Both the position numbers and the translations under genes were made by a program. The notes under the pieces are model-generated. The model was not told the DNA's origin. It ran no database searches and was given only the letters and a program-made list of their open reading frames with translations. This document shows positions 20,401-25,742 of a stretch of DNA of 29,042 nt, in pieces (within the stretch, counting starts at the first letter, position 1; every line of letters starts with the position of its first letter). Origin of the DNA: Candidatus Ancillula trichonymphae ImTpAt (GTDB taxonomy: Bacteria > Actinomycetota > Actinomycetes > Actinomycetales > Bifidobacteriaceae); contig AXYY01000064.1 in NCBI GenBank assembly GCA_000485475.1, forward strand, positions 1 through 29,042, given 5' to 3'.

Positions 20401-20873
20401 GACGCAACTTCATCAAGATGGTCATCGCCCACCAACTCCTGAATTATTCTAGCAACTTCTACACCTAGAACACCCTGCGAGTGACCAATGGAAACAGTTG
20501 CAGGATGCTTCTGAAAGTCAAAGCTAGAGGTCAAGGTACGAAGCAGCACGTACTGTGTGAGCAAAATTCCAGGTAGTGAAATATACGCACTTGAATCCTT
20601 GTGTCTCTTGTTTGGTGAGGCTGCAAAGTAATCAACCTCATCAGGCATTGCGACAACTAAATCGTCACGAACTGGTTCACAAATACTTCTCATTTTGTCG
20701 ACAACTGCGCGCGAGTCTTCGCCAATTTTGCCAACTGCAAGTTCTCCTAAAACATTTCGCCAAGCAACACCTTGACCTCCAAAAACTAACGCATACTTCT
20801 CATTAACAAGCTCGTCTGCGAAATTTTCGTAGCGATTCTCATAACTATGGTTCATCCTTATTCCTTCGTTCAT
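11409..20873 (-). CDS. fas: Type I fatty acid synthase, single-chain multidomain enzyme
   Basis: Cytoplasmic megasynthase making acyl-CoA from acetyl- and malonyl-CoA, 3154 residues. Domain order follows bacterial FAS I: acetyltransferase (GHSQG, Ser132); enoyl reductase (GRSPIMLAGMTPT from about 405, flavin-site CVGGGIGVP near 591); hot-dog dehydratase (DYNPIHTS near 1261, GPIVHGMW near 1280); malonyl/palmitoyl transferase (GHSLGEY near 1468); an Ala/Pro/Ser/Thr-rich linker (about 1770-1825); acyl carrier protein (TNGVSSRRNQLLMDM, carrier Ser at 1866 or 1867); ketoreductase (VVIITGAAPNSIAGA near 2185, Tyr/Lys in YGEVKSAF near 2354); ketosynthase (Cys2797 in GACATAAVS, His near 2948 in SKHDTST, VTGHAKGG near 2989). 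All motifs look intact. There is no C-terminal phosphopantetheinyl transferase domain and no acpS beside it, so the activating enzyme must be elsewhere. ATG 20873 is seven bases past a -10 box; ATG 20855 has a GAAGGA site and could be an alternative start. Confidence 0.98.
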   Translation of the reverse strand: MNEGIRMNHSYENRYENFADELVNEKYALVFGGQGVAWRNVLGELAVGKIGEDSRAVVDKMRSICEPVRDDLVVAMPDEVDYFAASPNKRHKDSSAYISLPGILLTQYVLLRTLTSSFDFQKHPATVSIGHSQGVLGVEVARIIQELVGDDHLDEVASVFAIAQLIGAAATLQSAHVGIYSTDSATAMLSVKGMPKSLIQKAIDKTITIGSIQDSAQVAVKNSEKHSVISGVPKDLQILQSVLEKIAHKSQEHYKAKLSGGAPLKVQTEFLDVSAPFHSLLLAEKLEFIETAAKKCGIDVELASKLATDVLVDPVDWVATVHATLETGVKYFIDLGPGTVMTKITRGLIQGSNTGIVSAGSASLIQKMLTSGYTAQIDKSWEKYNPEVLKLPNGKLIVDTAFSRLTGRSPIMLAGMTPTTVDPEIVAAAANAGYWAELAGGGQVTADVFNTNITKLQGLLEKGRAVQFNSMFLDRYLWNLQFGVSKVVSKARASGAPIDGVVITAGIPEFDEAVQLVKTLTDENFPYIAFKPGTTDQIQQVLHIAEAVPEYDIIMQVEDGHAGGHHSWENLDDLLLATYADIRRMENVVLCVGGGIGVPDRAADYISGDWALKYHLIKMPVDGVLVGTAAMTTKEAQTTPEVKELLLKTEGISIDDNNGWIGENKSKGGMMSSLSHLRADIYEINNDSAACARLILEVTDNPELLVTKREEIIKALNKTAKKYFGDIDKMTYYEFVKRFADLCFLPNQNAPEESWVDRFYDLLQRVEARIIDKDSGDFTSLFSSQDDLFSAVEGKGSVLNYEDAILRLKNNYLAIETTFVTTIDEMWFIELCRKHPKPVPFIPRLDNELFKWWGSDSLWQSHDSRYKASECRIIPGPVSVAGIDRINEPVADLLERFENAVVERLSATNAGSPAVFSRLRRAPNPIDFIKRSKHISWTDHLIPNPAYILKSSEYEIKKVPNKLMDIFDLVVKIDTYWDKDADPYKFHAVRELVIPIVVPFSSYDGACPIVDEDRLPEKMQALLAATAGVGSRMTSGDFVDKLPEMEPVEQNIIGGVQFDKPTFNRARFDFTVTLDLGVRHGLVTGEALTNELQRGEADAYERTAMVPDALLSACWPPIYAALGSALKDNYPVIEGLLKAVHLDHTVNMVIPLEKLVGKKLRAYAWAQGLKESTSGRIVDVRVAVVIKDSEGSAEDEELAITFRERFAIQGRVSGTDIPSQPDEAGGKFANDQIVPTARRLLRQVMVKAPANMTPFARVSGDYNPIHTSVNIANIAEFSGPIVHGMWLSAVAQHLISANYKNNPGLKISGWTAQWYSLTNLEDEIQLSAYRTSAIIGGGLIVEVIAKIGDTLAARFTASVEPIRTAYCYPGQGVQQKGMGLDEITASKASKEIWERADKHTREVLGFSVLAIARDNPTEIVINGVKYFHPDGLINLTQFTQVALTILGFAQTARMREAGIAVENSYFAGHSLGEYIALSSYANAIPLESVIELVFARGCTMHNLVPRDADGRSNYKMGALRPNQFGITDKNVKEYVASIAQKSGEFLEIVNYNLAGAQYAVTGTIAGLEALKKDTSERVKAYGGRGAYMDIPGIDVPFHSSVLQNGVPDFRKKLQKLLPKEIDFNILAGSYIPNLVARPFELTYDFVKSILDVVPSESVREIIATSDAWASAVQDKKALGRLLLIELLCWQFASPVRWIETQRIMFTPVEQGGLGIEQFVEVGLKNQPTLAGLATKTLQLPEFLGQNTIVYNVQRDFARIYLTDDDPIPTFEFQDTDKATTPAPVESSAAPATPAQTASVSAQSDATAVQNATPAMNPAAPASASVDTSESFKASDAIKVLFAYSNKINPEQIGPNDTAETLTNGVSSRRNQLLMDMSTELGLTTIDSAAEAPVSTLYNTVDKLAHNYKAFGPILGEIFRTNIRKLFGAAGAKQSRIANRVQENWHLGENWADFVTAEIVLGTREGTSMRQGDLTTLTPSAPSSASDVDALIDFAIMQIAARRGVQVSLNSSTGGSAGGSVVDSAALNELAESITGDSGILANVARDILDQLGLAPVAQTDDNPDSENQAVVEAVAAELGQDWFKRISPKFNAKQVVFFDDRWASAKEDLARIYTYGPDSEEVGELNLKKAFIGLGKDINTIASWYASKAAADGNNSLADVFEKIATDALKTKPDEVNDLEMQEKVVIITGAAPNSIAGAIAGKLLEKSGAFVVITASNIDAKRLAYAKKLYRTHANMNAKLWLVPTNLNSYRDVDEFISWIGQEQKESVGATTKLIKPALVPDLFFPFAAPRVMGTLADAGPEAEMETRLLLWSVERMIAGLSRIGIETDIAHKLHVVLPGSPNRGIFGGDGAYGEVKSAFDTIVKKWNVEKRWAKHVTLAHPKIGWVRGTSLMGGNDPLVAAVEKAGVRTYSTLEIADELLSLCTPSSRTLAKSAPLDADFTGGLGGGEFDLAALKREAYAGTLEDASAAPEDAKSKGKSKKVHALPTPKSPKLPEVDLANWDNLTASLEDLRVIIGIGEVGPWGSGRTRFEAEYGIQNDGTFELTTSGVLELAWMMNLIHWSDTPTAGWYDENNNFVPEGEIHERFIDEVVARCGIREYVDDELAWINDLSTQNDVSVFLDRDITFTVPTKELAESYAAMDPEKTRISALDNEWEVKKLAGAKARVPRKVAMTRRVGGQLPTNFNPAKWGIPTSMLESVDRLAIWNLVATVDAFLSSGFSPAELLQAVHPSDVGSTQGTGIGGTDSMRRLFVDSFLGEEKPSDILQEALPNVIAAHVMQSYIGGYGVMVHPVGACATAAVSIEDAVDKIDCGKADFVVAGAIDDISVESISGFGDMNATAKTQDLLDKGIDKRFVSRANDRRRAGFVESEGGGAVLITRGDIALKLGLPVFGIIGYARSFADGAHTSIPAPGLGALGAARGGVNSKLVQSLARLGVAPDDVNVISKHDTSTNANDPNESELYTRLSTAIGRTPGNPLFVVSQKTVTGHAKGGAAVFQINGLCQIFKSGKLPANRALDCVSEEFKEHSPIVWLREPLELMRTQTIKAGLITSLGFGHVAGLIALVNPVAFEAAVVKEFGAEAASEWRRSANERLHLGQKSLELAQVDRKKLFEPIDHRRFNEKSRSYDPHEVEAGLLLSPDSHLAPSGKYELF

Positions 20874-20880
20874 TGCTCAT

Positions 20881-20889
20881 ATTATATCA
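20881..20889 (-). promoter_or_regulatory. Extended -10 promoter of the FAS-fmt operon
   Basis: On the minus strand TGA-TATAAT occupies 20889-20881. Seven bases then separate the hexamer from ATG 20873, placing the predicted transcription start at 20874 or 20873. No -35 box is visible 17 bases upstream. Confidence 0.65.
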
Positions 20890-21484
20890 CAGTATTTTTA
20901 TGTTGTGTATTATAAAATTTCACTTTTTACGGCTAACTGACGACTTTTTGTAAACTTTCCGTAATCTTCTACTTACTACTCCACTTCTTCTCTCGTTTTT
21001 GTTTACTTTGGTGCTCTAAATGGCATTCTAAAAGTGGCACAAAATAAAGCCCCCACCACCTACTGTTAAGCAAGTGGGAGGGGGGACTCGTTTTTCATCA
21101 GAAATCCGTGGCTTGTACACTTCGAAGTCTACTTCAAGATTTACTTAATCTAGAACCTCAATGTACACAAACACTACCGCGACGAGTAGTTTTATATCTC
21201 GCAGAACGCACAACCATAACGAACATCTGTATAGATACAATTACAGATGCTAAAATGTGCTCTGCCAAGATACATCTCACGGAAAAATCGGGACACAAAA
21301 GGTTTACGCCGCCACACGCAATTTGTTCATTGGGGGTCAAACAAATTTCCTTCGTTTTCCGAAAAGTAGCCACTTACGACCAAGATTTAACTGAGTCGCT
21401 AGCAGCCGAAATTATTATAACACATAAAAAAATAAAATGCAAATTGAAATACAAGTTGGTGCAAGAAGTTAGTCCGTGCGGTTG
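20890..21484. other. Long divergent intergenic region without a recognisable gene
   Basis: About 595 bases between the FAS and argG promoters. It holds pyrimidine-rich stretches (20960-21005), an imperfect doublet (CTCTAAATGGCA and TTCTAAAAGTGGCA, near 21013-21040), a G/C-rich hairpin (21049-21095), and open frames on both strands (plus 21108-21497, minus 21373-21158) whose translations I do not recognise and which lack Shine-Dalgarno sites. No tRNA T-arm motif was found. It may be a regulatory region, an unrecognised small RNA or a fully decayed gene. Confidence 0.6.
21049..21095. terminator. Imperfect G/C-rich hairpin with flanking T tracts
   Basis: GCCCCC at 21049-21054 can pair with the GGGGGG tract at 21080-21085, and inner CC/GG and ACT/AGT pairs extend the stem with bulges. 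On the plus strand TTTTT (21091-21095) follows; on the minus strand CTTTATTTT follows. It resembles a bidirectional terminator, yet it lies between two divergent promoters with no known transcript to end. It could instead end an unannotated small RNA. Confidence 0.4.
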
Positions 21485-21493
21485 TGGTATAAT
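21485..21493 (+). promoter_or_regulatory. Extended -10 promoter of argG-argH
   Basis: TGG-TATAAT at 21485-21493 is an extended -10; the spot 17 bases upstream reads GAAGTT, a poor -35. The predicted 5' leader is about 38 bases and includes AAGGAGG (21526-21532), five bases before GTG 21538, which fixes the argG start. Confidence 0.7.
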
Positions 21494-21537
21494 GTGAGCC
21501 ATTAGCTAAAATAATAGTGAACTTTAAGGAGGTTTTG

Positions 21538-22755
21538 GTGTCGAAAAAAGTTGCATTAGCGTATTCTGGAGGTTTAGATACTTCAGTTGCAATTGAATGG
21601 ATTAAGGAAGCGACTGGTATGGAAGTTTTTGCTGTATCAGTTGATGTTGGACAGCGAGGTGAGTCGCTTGAAGTCATTCGTGAGCGTGCACTAAAATGCG
21701 GAGCAACTGATGCATACATTGTTGATGCGAGAGATGAGTTCGCGCGCGATTACTGCTCATTAGCAATCAAGGCAAATGCCATGTATGAGGGGGAATATCC
21801 ACTGGTCTCCGCAATTTCTAGACCGCTGATAACGAAGCACCTGGTCAAAGCTGCGCGCCAATTTGACTGCGATACACTAGCGCATGGCTGCACTGGTAAG
21901 GGTAACGATCAGGTGCGTTTTGAGGTCTCGATACAGTCTCTTGCCCCTGAACTCAAATGCCTATCTCCAATTCGTGACCTCTCGATGACTCGTGATAAGG
22001 AGATTGCTTTTGCTCGTAAGAAAGACTTGCCAGTTGAGATCAAGGAGGAGAATCCGTTTTCAATTGATCAAAATCTCTGGGGACGCGCCATCGAAGCTGG
22101 AGTTTTGGAGGACATTTGGCGCGGACCAATTCCTGAAATATACAACTACACGCAGGATCCAACTCTTGATCGAAGTGTAGACGAAATTACTATTACATTT
22201 AAAAAGGGACTACCGGTTGCACTAGATGGTGAAGAGCTGGATCTACTAACCCTAATTGGTAGAATAAGTGATCTGGCTGGTAAGCATGGTGTTGGACGCA
22301 TAGACATGGTTGAAAGTAGGCTCGTTGGAATTAAAAGCCGTGAAATTTACGAGGCGCCTGCTGCAATAACCTTGATCAAGGCGCACCAAGAACTAGAACG
22401 CGTAACGCTCGAGAGAGAACAGGTGCGGTTTAAGCGAACAGTTGAACAAAAGTGGGGGGAACTGGTGTATGACGGTCGCTGGTATTCGCCGCTAAAAGAT
22501 TCGCTGGACTCGTTCATTGAAAATACGCAGAAGTATGTGATTGGTGATGTTCGTATGCAGCTTCATTCGGGTTGTGCAGTTCCAGTTGGTCGTAAATCTG
22601 AATGTGGACTTTATGACTACAATTTGGCAACTTACGAGGAAGGCGACACATTTGATCAGCTTTCTGCGCGCGGTTTTATTCAGATTTACGGGCTAGCAGA
22701 TAAACAAACTGCCGCACGAAACATTGAGTATGGCAATATTAACAGATTAGATTAG
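21538..22755 (+). CDS. argG: Argininosuccinate synthase
   Basis: Joins citrulline and aspartate with ATP hydrolysis to AMP, the penultimate step of arginine synthesis. With the start at GTG 21538 the protein is 405 residues, normal for the family. The open frame extends upstream to a GTG at 21517, but AAGGAGG five bases before 21538 and the usual N-terminus MSKKVALAYSGGLDTSVA favour the shorter form. The PP-loop SGGLDTS is at residues 10-16; further conserved blocks are AHGCTGKGNDQVRFE (aspartate and citrulline site), SIDQNLWGRAIEAG and the C-terminal oligomerisation helix. It is followed 16 bases later by argH, forming an operon for citrulline to arginine. Earlier arginine genes (argCJBDF) and argR are not in the window. 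Confidence 0.98.
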   Translation: MSKKVALAYSGGLDTSVAIEWIKEATGMEVFAVSVDVGQRGESLEVIRERALKCGATDAYIVDARDEFARDYCSLAIKANAMYEGEYPLVSAISRPLITKHLVKAARQFDCDTLAHGCTGKGNDQVRFEVSIQSLAPELKCLSPIRDLSMTRDKEIAFARKKDLPVEIKEENPFSIDQNLWGRAIEAGVLEDIWRGPIPEIYNYTQDPTLDRSVDEITITFKKGLPVALDGEELDLLTLIGRISDLAGKHGVGRIDMVESRLVGIKSREIYEAPAAITLIKAHQELERVTLEREQVRFKRTVEQKWGELVYDGRWYSPLKDSLDSFIENTQKYVIGDVRMQLHSGCAVPVGRKSECGLYDYNLATYEEGDTFDQLSARGFIQIYGLADKQTAARNIEYGNINRLD

Positions 22756-22771
22756 GATTAGGAAGCACTTT

Positions 22772-24265
22772 GTGGACAAGAATAATGCAGTTGCTGGAGT
22801 TTTATGGGGTGGTCGTTTTGATGGAGGCCCTTCGAAGAGTCTGGAAAATATCTCGCGCAGTTGGCAATTTGATATTCGACTTGCAAAATACGACATACTG
22901 GGGTCAATTGCACATGCGCGCGCGCTGAATTCTGCGGGTATCTTGCAAAATCATGAGTTCGACAAAATTGAACAAGAATTGAGAACTATTCAGGAGGAAA
23001 TTCTTGCTGGTTCGTTAATGCCAACTAGTAGTGATGAAGATGTACACGGGTTTTTGGAGCGCATTCTAATTGAACGTGTAGGTGTTGAGATTGGTGGAAA
23101 ACTACGAGCAGGTAGAAGTCGAAATGATCAGATTGCTGCGATTATACGAATGTACTTGCTAGATAGTGAGGTCCAGATTCGAAAGCTCATGGTTGTGCTG
23201 CTCGAAGTCATTGAGGAACAAGCGACCAAAGCGTTCACTGGACTTAACAAAAGGTCAGTTATTATGCCGGGGCGAACACATCTGCAACACGCACAACCAG
23301 TATTGCTCACTCACCACCTTTTGGCACACGGATGGGCACTTTTGCGTGATCTACAGCGGCTCACTGACTGGAAAGTGCGGGCGAAATATTCCACATATGG
23401 CGCATCAGCTCTGGCGGGTGATTCGCTTGGACTTGATGAGAACGCGATTGCCAAAGAACTTGGTTTTAACAATCTTGAGCCTAATTCTGTGGATGCGACT
23501 GCTTCAAGAGATGTTGTTGCAGAATTTGCATTCATCTTGAGTTTAATTGCCATCAACTTGTCCCGTTTTGCTGAGGAGCTCATACTCTGGAACACTAAGG
23601 AGTTTGATTTTGTTAAACTTGATGACGCATATTCAACTGGTTCTTCAATTATGCCGCAGAAGAAAAATCCAGACATTAGTGAGTTGACGCGCGGTAAAAG
23701 TGGTAGAATTATTGGTAATTTGACTGGTTTGTTGACAACTCTTAAAGGACTTCCGCTGGCGTATAACCGTGACTTGCAGGAAGATAAAGAGCCAGTTTTT
23801 GATTCAGTTGATCAACTACTACTGGTCCTTCCTGCCTTTGCTGGTCAGCTGAAAACTGCCAACTTCAACTACGAGAAGATGCAGTCAACTGCGGGCGGTG
23901 GTTTTGCACTGGCGACCGACATCGCGAACTGGCTGGTAAAACGAGGTGTTCCGTTCAGAATTGCCCATGAACTAGCGGGGGAGTGTGTGCGGCTTTGTGA
24001 ACAGCGGCAGACAACCGGCTCTTTGGGTGCGGATGGTGCGGAATATGACCTCAAAGATCTTGAAGATGCGGATTTTGAGGAGATTTTGGGTGCTGCGCTC
24101 GCAAAGTACTTCGTAAATAAAGGAACTTCGTCAGCTGCAGGTGTTCGAGAGGTGCTCAGTATTGAAGGTTCAGCTAAGAGCCGCACTAGTTTTTCTGGTA
24201 CTGCACCGAGTTCAGTTTCAAAACAACTCATCAACTTCATCAAGAAGATTAACAATTTTAGATGA
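22772..24265 (+). CDS. argH: Argininosuccinate lyase
   Basis: Splits argininosuccinate into arginine and fumarate. It starts at GTG 22772 with GGAAG a suitable distance upstream. The 497 residues (slightly long for the family, mainly in the C-terminal tail) contain the fumarase/aspartase superfamily blocks: GGRFDGGPSKSLENIS at the start, RAGRSRNDQ (112-120), PGRTHLQHAQPV (166-177) with the active-site Thr/His, and the flexible catalytic loop GSSIMPQKKNP (290-300). TSSAAGVREVL near the end belongs to the C-terminal helical domain. It is active as a tetramer in the cytoplasm. All key residues are present. The next gene has its own promoter 17 bases after the stop. Confidence 0.98.
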   Translation: MDKNNAVAGVLWGGRFDGGPSKSLENISRSWQFDIRLAKYDILGSIAHARALNSAGILQNHEFDKIEQELRTIQEEILAGSLMPTSSDEDVHGFLERILIERVGVEIGGKLRAGRSRNDQIAAIIRMYLLDSEVQIRKLMVVLLEVIEEQATKAFTGLNKRSVIMPGRTHLQHAQPVLLTHHLLAHGWALLRDLQRLTDWKVRAKYSTYGASALAGDSLGLDENAIAKELGFNNLEPNSVDATASRDVVAEFAFILSLIAINLSRFAEELILWNTKEFDFVKLDDAYSTGSSIMPQKKNPDISELTRGKSGRIIGNLTGLLTTLKGLPLAYNRDLQEDKEPVFDSVDQLLLVLPAFAGQLKTANFNYEKMQSTAGGGFALATDIANWLVKRGVPFRIAHELAGECVRLCEQRQTTGSLGADGAEYDLKDLEDADFEEILGAALAKYFVNKGTSSAAGVREVLSIEGSAKSRTSFSGTAPSSVSKQLINFIKKINNFR

Positions 24266-24281
24266 AAATGCGTAAATAGTT

Positions 24282-24309
24282 TTGATTCATGTGTGCGGTG
24301 TGCTATAAT
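24282..24309 (+). promoter_or_regulatory. Promoter of the five-helix membrane protein gene
   Basis: TTGATT at 24282-24287 and TATAAT at 24304-24309 are 16 bases apart, and TGC before the -10 makes it an extended -10. It begins 17 bases after the argH stop. AGGAG near 24344-24348 serves as ribosome binding site for ATG 24356. Confidence 0.75.
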
Positions 24310-24355
24310 ATAATATATAGCGTAATTAGGAGTTTTACTGAACAGGAGCTTAAAA

Positions 24356-25162
24356 ATGAACAATTCCACTGAATCGCAGTTGCAGAATGTGCGTGTTGCT
24401 GCGCCAAAATCTGAAGAGGAACTGCGTACTAGCGAGATGCGTAATTTGGAGATCGTTGATCTTATGCGGATTGTTGCATATATCAAGATATTGATCAAGA
24501 AGTTGTTCAGCGGAGATGTTGACGGTGCGATTTCTGATGTGTTTGATGATTCTGAACGCTTGAAGAAGGTTGCATTTACTAGGTTTGTTGTGGTTGCAGA
24601 AATTGTCACGATGGGTCTTCTTGCAGTTTTGTTACCGACGTTTATTATCTCTACTCTTGCATCAAATGTACTTGAAGCGGTCATGGGTCTGGTTTCCTTA
24701 CCAGGGTTCACTTTCAGCATGCCGTTTGGAACTGGAGTTTCACTAGTCGTTGCAGGTTTCTTGTTTGCATTGGCTACATTCTTTATGCGGACATTTGCAT
24801 TGCGAAAAGTTCTGGACTCTATAAAAGTTCAACTTCCGACCGCCAAGATAGTGCGAATTCAGGCACTTGCAAGCATTTTCAACTTCGTTACTTATGCAGC
24901 ATCTATTGCAGTTGTGATGATTTCAGTCCTGATGTCACTTTCTGTAAAAGTTCCAATCAACATTTTGCCAACTACTGTGGGAATTGTGCTGTTACTGATA
25001 GTTTTCAGCTTCTCGTTTAATCTACTTGTTTCGTACATCTTTGTTAATAAGGTAAGTGTTGCAGGCAGAAAACCTCTACCTCCATTTTTGATGTTCTACG
25101 TGGCGGTTACAAGTATCATAACTCTACTAGTATTTTGGTTCTCGTTCTCATTCGTTGTCTAG
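24356..25162 (+). CDS. Unrecognised integral membrane protein with five predicted helices
   Basis: I do not recognise this 268-residue protein. Residues 1-76 are hydrophilic and rich in Glu, Asp and Lys, without a signal peptide, and probably cytoplasmic. Five hydrophobic stretches follow at about 77-101, 127-148, 171-195, 204-229 and 243-267; the last runs to the C-terminus. The loop 148-170 is basic (RTFALRKVLDSIKVQ...K), suggesting a cytoplasmic position. No catalytic or transporter motif stands out. The gene has its own extended -10 promoter and a clear AGGAG site, so it is likely expressed. It converges with orn, and the two coding regions overlap by 15 bases. It could be a lineage-specific membrane protein of Bifidobacterium relatives. 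Coding confidence is high, function unknown. Confidence 0.85.
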   Translation: MNNSTESQLQNVRVAAPKSEEELRTSEMRNLEIVDLMRIVAYIKILIKKLFSGDVDGAISDVFDDSERLKKVAFTRFVVVAEIVTMGLLAVLLPTFIISTLASNVLEAVMGLVSLPGFTFSMPFGTGVSLVVAGFLFALATFFMRTFALRKVLDSIKVQLPTAKIVRIQALASIFNFVTYAASIAVVMISVLMSLSVKVPINILPTTVGIVLLLIVFSFSFNLLVSYIFVNKVSVAGRKPLPPFLMFYVAVTSIITLLVFWFSFSFVV

Positions 25163-25741
25163 TCCAGAAACTGATGGATTAAAGAGGTTGTCCTTATAAA
25201 ACTTCAGCTCCTTTATGGACTCAAGAATATCATCAAGTGCTCGATGCTTACTCTCGTCGTTGCGTTCTTTGCGTGGAGCATCCGGGAACCATGCATCGTA
25301 GAGGACCTTGATTGAGGTGACATCAACTAGACGATAGTGCAGGTGGTTGCTAACATTTGGCAAGTAGGCATCCAAAAAACGCCTGTCCACGTAGACAGAA
25401 TTACCAGCTAAGTAACCATTGAATGGTTTTGGCGCGAACTTTTTAATATAGTCTAGCACAATTTTCTCAACATTTTTAAGTTCTACTCCAGTTTTAATCT
25501 CTTTATAAAGTCCTGATTTTGTGTGCATTTGTTCAACTGTTTCGTTGTTTTCCAGGCGCTTGAAACCACCTTCAGTGGGCCTTATGACTATGTCAATTCC
25601 AGCGCGCTGACTTTCCTTGTCCAAAAATTCCAACTCCATGTTGGTTGGAACCACAGAAATCTCGATCAACTCGTCTTCTTTTTCCAGTCCGGTCATCTCG
25701 CAGTCGATCCATATCAGCGTTCTTTTTGCAATTTCTTCCAT
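25148..25741 (-). CDS. orn: Oligoribonuclease
   Basis: A 3'-5' exonuclease of the DEDDh group that degrades two- to five-base RNA fragments (and pGpG in bacteria with cyclic di-GMP). All five catalytic residues are visible: Asp13 and Glu15 in WIDCEMTGLE, Asp119 in AGNSVYVDRRFL, His166 and Asp171 in HRALDDILESI. At 197 residues it has the usual length. The ATG lies one base after the alaS stop (TAG-A-ATG), so it is cotranscribed and probably coupled to alaS; GGAG at the end of alaS may act as its ribosome site. The 3' end overlaps the convergent membrane protein gene by 15 bases. Confidence 0.97.
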   Translation of the reverse strand: MEEIAKRTLIWIDCEMTGLEKEDELIEISVVPTNMELEFLDKESQRAGIDIVIRPTEGGFKRLENNETVEQMHTKSGLYKEIKTGVELKNVEKIVLDYIKKFAPKPFNGYLAGNSVYVDRRFLDAYLPNVSNHLHYRLVDVTSIKVLYDAWFPDAPRKERNDESKHRALDDILESIKELKFYKDNLFNPSVSGLDNE

Positions 25742-25742
25742 T

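Noticed and set aside
21158..21373. 71-codon minus-strand ORF upstream of FAS
   Set aside because: No promoter, ribosome site or family resemblance was seen; length is compatible with chance.
21436..21452. Possible ARG box (ATGCAAATTGAAAT) before argG
   Set aside because: It only loosely resembles ArgR half-sites, sits in an A/T-rich stretch, and no palindrome is clear.
21108..21497. 129-codon plus-strand ORF between FAS and argG
   Set aside because: No Shine-Dalgarno site, unusual Cys- and Lys-rich composition, and it runs through the argG promoter. Left as an unexplained open frame only.
23869..24720. 283-codon minus-strand ORF across argH and the membrane protein
   Set aside because: It covers two well-supported genes in reverse, spans their promoter and matches nothing I know.
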